A program made the position numbers and the translations under genes. Shown here piece after piece: positions 45,177 through 49,986 of a DNA stretch of 49,986 nucleotides; positions within the stretch are counted from its first letter, which is position 1; the number at the start of each line of letters is the position of its first letter. The stretch comes from Burkholderiales bacterium (GTDB lineage Bacteria; Pseudomonadota; Gammaproteobacteria; Burkholderiales; Burkholderiaceae_C): the NCBI GenBank assembly GCA_017302655.1, contig JAFLDE010000022.1, forward strand, positions 1-49,986, read 5' to 3'. Under the pieces are notes generated by a model. It worked only from the letters and a program-made list of their open reading frames with translations. It searched no databases and was not told the DNA's origin.

Positions 45177-45823
45177 CCCCCTTCACGCAACACCAGGGAC
45201 TGGTTGTGCCCATCGATCGGGCCAATGTCGACACCGACGCCATCATCCCCAAGCAATTCCTCAAGTCCATCTCACGCAGCGGCTTCGGCCCCAACCTGTT
45301 CGACGAGTGGCGCTACCTGGATGCCGGTGAGCCGGGCCAGGATCCGACCAGCCGCAAGCCCAACCCGGCGTTCGTACTCAACCAGCCGCGCTATGCCGGA
45401 GCCACGGTGATGCTGGCCCGGCAGAACTTCGGCTGCGGCAGCAGCCGCGAGCATGCGCCCTGGGCGATCCAGCAATACGGCATCCGAGCCATCGTGGCAC
45501 CGAGCTACGCCGACATCTTCTTCAACAACTGCTTCAAGAATGGCCTGCTTCCGGTGGTGCTTCCGGCTGATACGGTTGACGCCCTGTTCACTGCCGTGGC
45601 CGCCACGCCGGGTTACCAACTCGAAGTGGACCTGCAGGCGCAAGTGGTGCGAACGCCCGATGGCGCTACCCACGCCTTTGCGGTGGAACCCTTTCGCCGG
45701 CATTGCCTATTGAATGGTCTGGATGAAATCGGCCTGACGCTCGAACACCGGTCTGAGATCGAAGCCTTCCAGGCCCGCCGACTGTCTGAGCGCCCGTGGT
45801 TGCGCCGGGAATTGGCCGCTTGA
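45173..45823 (+). CDS. leuD: 3-isopropylmalate dehydratase small subunit
   Basis: Swivelling-domain partner of LeuC. 216 residues with [28 protein letters not shown], the signature [44 protein letters not shown] and a C-terminal [13 protein letters not shown]. Normal length for the LeuD type 1 group. It starts within the stop of the entericidin-like gene (ATGA). Confidence 0.97.
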   Translation: MTPFTQHQGLVVPIDRANVDTDAIIPKQFLKSISRSGFGPNLFDEWRYLDAGEPGQDPTSRKPNPAFVLNQPRYAGATVMLARQNFGCGSSREHAPWAIQQYGIRAIVAPSYADIFFNNCFKNGLLPVVLPADTVDALFTAVAATPGYQLEVDLQAQVVRTPDGATHAFAVEPFRRHCLLNGLDEIGLTLEHRSEIEAFQARRLSERPWLRRELAA

Positions 45824-46989
45824 GCGACGCACCACTGCGTGGGGATTCAGGTAAGTCTCGCTGCTTGGCTTGGCTGAGCGACCGTCTTGAGATCAGTCGC
45901 GCAGGGGCAGGCGTGAACAACGTGCGCGCCATGGAGGGCCTGCGCGGCCTCGCCGTCTTTCTGGTGTTCCTGGTTCACTTCATGACCCTGGTCGAACCCT
46001 GGATCCAGGCTGACGATGGCTTGCTGATGGGCGTGCGTGCTGTGCATTCGCTGGGCAATGTTGGGGTCGATCTATTCTTTGTGCTCAGCGGCTATCTCAT
46101 CTACGGCGCCTTGATGGCCAGAAGGCAGTCTTTGGGCAGGTTCTGGGTGCGGCGAGTTTGGCGTATCTACCCAGTATTCGTGGTCATGCTGGCGCTGTAC
46201 CTCCTGCTGTCCTGGCTGTTCCCGGCCGAAAGTAAGTTGCCAGAGGCATGGGGAGAACGAGCAATCTACGTGCTGCAAAACTTGCTGTTGCTGCCGGGCC
46301 TGTTCCCCATTGAACCCATCATCACTGTCGCCTGGTCGCTCAGCTACGAATGGTTCTATTACCTGCTCGTGCCCTTGCTTGTCGAAGGCGGACGGCTGCG
46401 CGAGCGCAGCCGCAAAGAGCGTGTCGCTACATTGGCTTTCCTGACAGCGATCGCGAGTTTGGCGTTTGGGTTCTTCGGCGGACCGGTTCGGTTGCTCATG
46501 TTCGCAAGCGGCATGGCACTTTGGGAGGCCATGTCGGCCCGACATTTCTGGCAACCAAGCAGCGCAGTGGGCCTGGCAGCGGGCTTGTCGTCCTTGCTGC
46601 TGGCCTTGCTGCCCTTGCCGGGTGCCGCGCTTCAACCCCTGAAATTCCTGCTGCTAGGCGCGCTCTTTTTCACACTGTGTCTGGCCGCCTTTCAGACGGG
46701 GCGTAGCTCGCTGGCGGCCGGGCTCACTTGGACGCCGCTTCGCTGGCTGGGGAACATGTCGTACTCGTACTACTTGATCCACGGTCTGGCGCTGAAAGCC
46801 AGCTTCATGCTGCTTGGTCAGTTGCTACCGGCGAACGGTGAGCAGCCGATGGTTTTGCTACTCGGGCTGCCGCTGTTCTTCGCGGCCAGTCTGGTGCCCG
46901 GATTCCTGCTCTTTCATTTCATCGAACGCCCGTACTCGCTGGACGCTACGCTCCCAAAGCGCGATTTACCGAATGTCGCGTCGGCCTGA
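45796..46989 (+). CDS. acyltransferase 3 family membrane protein
   Basis: An OafA-like membrane acyltransferase, here up to 397 residues, with about ten hydrophobic helices. Motifs include [18 protein letters not shown] (conserved His), [29 protein letters not shown] (the R/R pair of the family) and [11 protein letters not shown]; it ends [11 protein letters not shown]. Such proteins transfer acetyl or other acyl groups to periplasmic or surface glycans. The start is uncertain: GTG 45796 lies inside leuD, and a TTG at 45820 overlaps the leuD stop (TTGA). A later GTG (45913) would drop residues ([14 protein letters not shown]) that look family-like. It is inserted between leuD and leuB. Confidence 0.88.
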   Translation: MVAPGIGRLSDAPLRGDSGKSRCLAWLSDRLEISRAGAGVNNVRAMEGLRGLAVFLVFLVHFMTLVEPWIQADDGLLMGVRAVHSLGNVGVDLFFVLSGYLIYGALMARRQSLGRFWVRRVWRIYPVFVVMLALYLLLSWLFPAESKLPEAWGERAIYVLQNLLLLPGLFPIEPIITVAWSLSYEWFYYLLVPLLVEGGRLRERSRKERVATLAFLTAIASLAFGFFGGPVRLLMFASGMALWEAMSARHFWQPSSAVGLAAGLSSLLLALLPLPGAALQPLKFLLLGALFFTLCLAAFQTGRSSLAAGLTWTPLRWLGNMSYSYYLIHGLALKASFMLLGQLLPANGEQPMVLLLGLPLFFAASLVPGFLLFHFIERPYSLDATLPKRDLPNVASA

Positions 46990-47013
46990 TCCCACTTCCA
47001 CCTCCTCCAACCT

Positions 47014-48108
47014 ATGAAGATTGCAGTTCTGCCCGGAGACGGTATTGGCCCCGAAATCGTTGCCGAAGCGGTCAAGGTGCTGAAAGCCCTGGAGCTCCCG
47101 CTCACATTGCAGTCCGCCCCAGTGGGTGGTGCTGCCTACGAAGCCTTCGGACATCCGCTCCCGCCCGCAACGCTGGCCCTCGCGCAAGAGGCCGATGCCG
47201 TGTTGTTTGGCGCGGTGGGTGACTGGAAGTACGACAAGCTGGAGCGCGCGCTTCGGCCCGAGCAGGCGATTCTGGGGTTGCGGAAGAACCTTGGTCTGTT
47301 CGCCAACTTCCGTCCCGCGCTGTGTTACGCCGAACTCACCCACGCCAGCAGCCTCAAGCCGGAATTGGTGGGCGGGTTGGACATCTTGATCCTGCGCGAA
47401 CTGACCGGCGACATTTACTTCGGCACGCCCCGGGGGCGCCGCACGGCGGTGGACGGACACTTCCCGGGCAGTGAGGAGGCCTTCGACACGATGCGCTATT
47501 CACGGCCTGAGATCGAGCGCATCGCCCATCTGGCGTTTCAGGCCGCTGGCAAGCGGCGCGGAAAAGTGACGAGCGTTGACAAGGCCAATGTGCTCGAGAC
47601 CTCGCAACTGTGGAAAGACGTGGTGACCGAGGTGCATGCCCAGTACCCCGCCGTGCAGCTCGAGCACATGTACGTGGACAACGCGGCCATGCAACTCGTG
47701 AAGGCGCCCAAGAGCTTTGACGTCATCGTTACGGGCAATCTGTTCGGCGACATCCTCAGCGACGAGGCGGCGATGCTCACCGGGTCGATCGGCATGCTGC
47801 CCTCGGCGTCTCTGGATCGGAACGGCAAGGGCTTGTACGAACCCAGCCACGGCAGCGCCCCGGACATCGCGGGCAAAGGCATCGCCAACCCCCTTGCTAC
47901 CATCCTGTCCGCCGCCATGATGCTCCGCTACTCCCTGAACCAGCCCGAATCCGCCGCGCGCATCGAAGCCGCGGTGCAGTCGGTGCTGGCGCAAGGTTTG
48001 CGCACCGGCGACATCTGGAGCGAGGGCTGCGAGAAGGTGGGCACGCGCGCGATGGGTGATGCCGTCGTGACCGCGCTGAAAACCACCATGACCATTACCA
48101 AGAGCTGA
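47014..48108 (+). CDS. leuB: 3-isopropylmalate dehydrogenase
   Basis: NAD-dependent oxidative decarboxylation of 3-isopropylmalate to 2-oxoisocaproate, the third leucine step. 364 residues with [90 protein letters not shown] and [33 protein letters not shown]. Normal length. Separated from the acyltransferase stop by 24 bases with CCTCC, but no strong ribosome site. Confidence 0.97.
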   Translation: MKIAVLPGDGIGPEIVAEAVKVLKALELPLTLQSAPVGGAAYEAFGHPLPPATLALAQEADAVLFGAVGDWKYDKLERALRPEQAILGLRKNLGLFANFRPALCYAELTHASSLKPELVGGLDILILRELTGDIYFGTPRGRRTAVDGHFPGSEEAFDTMRYSRPEIERIAHLAFQAAGKRRGKVTSVDKANVLETSQLWKDVVTEVHAQYPAVQLEHMYVDNAAMQLVKAPKSFDVIVTGNLFGDILSDEAAMLTGSIGMLPSASLDRNGKGLYEPSHGSAPDIAGKGIANPLATILSAAMMLRYSLNQPESAARIEAAVQSVLAQGLRTGDIWSEGCEKVGTRAMGDAVVTALKTTMTITKS

Positions 48109-48187
48109 CCGCTCTCGGCTTGCTTCGCCCCTCCAGGACCCGGCGAATGCGGGCCGGGACAGCAGGGTCCTGCAGGAAATCGAAGCC

Positions 48188-49315
48188 ATGGCAATCTCCA
48201 ACACCCCCCTGGTCGGCCTCGTCGGCTGGCGCGGCATGGTCGGCTCGGTCCTCATGGACCGCATGTCGGCCGAAAGTGACTTCTCGCTGATCGAGCCGCT
48301 TTTCTTCTCCACTAGCAATGCGGGCGGGCGCGCTCCGGCTCAGGCGAAGAACGAAACCCAGCTCCAGGACGCCTACGACCTGCAGCAGTTGCGCCGCTGC
48401 GAGGTCATCATCAGCTGTCAGGGTGGCGACTACACCACTGCGGTGTTCGGCAAGCTGCGCGAAAGCGGCTGGACCGGGCACTGGATCGACGCCGCCTCCA
48501 CGCTGCGCATGCAGGAAGACGCGGTCATCATCCTGGACCCTGTCAACCGCCCGGTGATCGACCAAGCCCTGGCGCGTGGCGGCCGCAACTGGATCGGCGG
48601 CAATTGCACGGTGAGCTGCATGTTGATGGGCGTGGGCGCGCTGTACAAGGCCGGGCTCGTCGAATGGATGAGCACACAGACCTACCAGGCCGCCAGCGGC
48701 GGGGGCGCCCAGCACATGCGCGAGTTGCTGACCCAGTTTGGCACGCTGAACGCCGAGGTCAAGGACCTGCTGGCCGACCCGAAGAGCGCCATCCTGGACA
48801 TCGACCGGCGCATCGTGGAGAAGCAGCGGATGCTGAGCAGCGAGGAGACGGCCAACTTTGGCGTGCCGCTGGGCGGCTCGCTGATTCCCTGGATCGACAA
48901 GGACCTCGGCAACGGGATGTCGCGCGAGGAATGGAAGGGCATGGCCGAGACCAACAAGATTCTCGGCAGTGCGAGCCACATCCCGGTGGACGGTTTCTGT
49001 GTGCGCATCGGCGCAATGCGCTGCCACTCGCAGGCCCTCACGTTCAAGCTGAAGAAAGACGTGCCGCTGGCCGACCTGGAGGGCTTGATCGCCGCGGACA
49101 ACGACTGGGTCAAGCTGGTGCCCAACACGCGTGAAGCGAGCATGCGCGAGCTCACGCCGGTCGCCGTCACCGGCACCCTGGACATTCCGGTGGGCCGCCT
49201 GCGCAAACTGGCGATGGGGCCGGAGTACCTCGGTGCGTTCACGATTGGTGACCAATTGTTGTGGGGTGCTGCCGAACCGCTTCGACGCATGCTTCGCATC
49301 CTCCTGGAGCGCTGA
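48188..49315 (+). CDS. asd: aspartate-semialdehyde dehydrogenase
   Basis: NADPH-dependent reduction of aspartyl phosphate to aspartate semialdehyde, the branch point for Lys/DAP, Thr and Met. 375 residues of the gammaproteobacterial-type (large) Asd: [25 protein letters not shown], the catalytic C140 in [12 protein letters not shown], the substrate-binding [15 protein letters not shown] and [23 protein letters not shown]. The 79-base leader after leuB contains a ribosome-like AGGAAA. Gene order leuB-asd-fimV is conserved in betaproteobacteria. Confidence 0.97.
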   Translation: MAISNTPLVGLVGWRGMVGSVLMDRMSAESDFSLIEPLFFSTSNAGGRAPAQAKNETQLQDAYDLQQLRRCEVIISCQGGDYTTAVFGKLRESGWTGHWIDAASTLRMQEDAVIILDPVNRPVIDQALARGGRNWIGGNCTVSCMLMGVGALYKAGLVEWMSTQTYQAASGGGAQHMRELLTQFGTLNAEVKDLLADPKSAILDIDRRIVEKQRMLSSEETANFGVPLGGSLIPWIDKDLGNGMSREEWKGMAETNKILGSASHIPVDGFCVRIGAMRCHSQALTFKLKKDVPLADLEGLIAADNDWVKLVPNTREASMRELTPVAVTGTLDIPVGRLRKLAMGPEYLGAFTIGDQLLWGAAEPLRRMLRILLER

Positions 49316-49338
49316 GGCGTTGCCCTGATCCGACGGAC

Positions 49339-49364
49339 GCGGGCAAGCCCGGGGGGCTGCCCGC
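49339..49364. terminator. weak hairpin between asd and fimV
   Basis: GCGGGCA/TGCCCGC stem, 24 bases after the asd stop, with a GC-rich loop and no immediate T-run (CTTTCTT follows 12 bases later). It could be a weak terminator or attenuator. Confidence 0.3.
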
Positions 49365-49457
49365 ACGCCGCAGGCCTTTCTTGAGGTCTTGCGCGGATAT
49401 GCTTGCCAGCCTTGACTTTTCTCGCAGTGCCGGGCCGCGTTGGGTGGCTTCACTGCG

Positions 49458-49986
49458 ATGGGGGATGCCTTGAACCAGCCCACTCAGCCGCGCTCGCGAT
49501 CAAAACTCGTGCTTTCTCAGGTGGCGATGGCCGCCTGCTTGCTGGCCACTGGCTCGGCACAAGCCTTGGGGCTTGGCCGACTCCAGGTGCAGTCAGCACT
49601 CGGCGAAACGCTGCGTGCCGAGATTGAGGTGGTGAGTCTGAGCGCGGAGGAGGAGAGCTCGCTTCGAGTGCGCGTGGCATCGCCCGACGCCTTCCGCGCA
49701 CAGGGCTTGGACTACAACACCGTCATGTCAGGCACCCAAGTGCAACTGGTGCGCCAGCCCAGCGGTCGCGTGGTGCTGCGTCTAGTCAGCGATCGTGCTG
49801 TGCAGGAGCCCTTCCTGGACGTGTTGCTCGACATGCGATGGGCCACCGGGCGGCTGAACCGCGAATACACCCTGCTCTTTGATCCACCCGGCAGCCCTGC
49901 CGCAGCCGCTCCGAGTCCGGCACCGGTGGCGCCGGTGATCAGTGCGCCGGCGCCCGTCACGGCGACGCCTCGCCCTGCGGCGCCCA
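49458..49986 (+). CDS. fimV: FimV family protein, N-terminal part (runs off the window)
   Basis: FimV-like peptidoglycan-associated scaffold protein, involved in polar organisation and type IV pilus/twitching in related bacteria. The frame stays open to the last base, so the gene is incomplete. A signal peptide (AMAACLLATGSAQA) is followed by the FimV N-terminal domain: LGRLQVQSALGETLRAEIEV, RVRVASPDAFRAQGLDYNTVM and LDVLLDMRWATGRLNREYTLLFDPP. A Pro/Ala-rich linker follows. The start ATG 49458 is plausible, with about a 22-residue N-region before the hydrophobic core; a downstream TTG at 49470 is also possible. Large acidic C-terminal parts expected for FimV are outside the window. Confidence 0.93.
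   Translation, partial: MGDALNQPTQPRSRSKLVLSQVAMAACLLATGSAQALGLGRLQVQSALGETLRAEIEVVSLSAEEESSLRVRVASPDAFRAQGLDYNTVMSGTQVQLVRQPSGRVVLRLVSDRAVQEPFLDVLLDMRWATGRLNREYTLLFDPPGSPAAAAPSPAPVAPVISAPAPVTATPRPAAP

Overview
The window reads as two different organisms joined in one sequence. Bases 1 to about 6,060 look planctomycete. They carry a DUF1501 (Tat-exported, sulfatase-like) and DUF1549/DUF1553 pair, a VapBC-type toxin-antitoxin module, an HlyD-like membrane-fusion protein, a 26-bp inverted-repeat element and a (GTCAGTT)4 tract. From about 6,060-6,100 to the end the content is that of a high-GC betaproteobacterium of the Burkholderiales, probably near the Rubrivivax/Leptothrix/Roseateles group. 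The evidence is a PEP-CTERM protein, the propionyl-CoA/methylmalonyl-CoA operon with a divergent GntR gene, and the order leuC-entericidin-leuD-leuB-asd-fimV. The join falls at the 3' end of a transketolase N-terminal-subunit gene and is most simply an assembly chimera.

Layout of the betaproteobacterial part. 6.04-8.8 kb (minus): transketolase N-subunit, FkbM methyltransferase and sugar-nucleotide SDR, probably a surface-polysaccharide fragment. 8.9-13.8 kb (minus): secreted alpha/beta hydrolase, TraB/GumN-like membrane protein, P-loop kinase, DUF2817 peptidase. 13.9-14.5 kb (plus): PEP-CTERM protein with a good terminator. 14.6-18.1 kb (minus): TonB-dependent receptor coupled to a serine hydrolase. 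18.1-19.0 kb (plus): periplasmic solute-binding-like protein. 19.0-25.6 kb (minus): a tightly overlapping cluster of two glycosyltransferases, ddhD-ddhA-ddhB-ddhC (3,6-dideoxyhexose synthesis) and a CPBP protease.

25.8-32.6 kb (minus): a 2,256-residue protein, the most unusual object here. It holds 250 consecutive octapeptide repeats with no insertion or deletion (exactly 6,000 bp), followed by a C-terminal domain with several DxDxDG calcium-binding loops. The repeats show a higher-order pattern: 58-octad supermodules built from 24- and 17-octad blocks, marked by regularly spaced acidic octads. There is no signal peptide, so type I secretion is plausible.

32.8-40.7 kb: a GntR regulator divergent from scpA-meaB-pccB-pccA-VOC, which takes propionyl-CoA to succinyl-CoA. 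A perfect 16-bp palindrome in the divergent promoter region is the probable operator. 40.7-42.5 kb: a secreted phospholipase C/P1-nuclease-like protein and a small membrane-anchored coiled-coil protein. 42.6-49.99 kb: LysR regulator, leuC, entericidin-like lipoprotein, leuD, an acyltransferase inserted in the leucine operon, leuB, asd and the 5' part of fimV, which runs off the end. No rRNA, tRNA, transposase or CRISPR array was seen.
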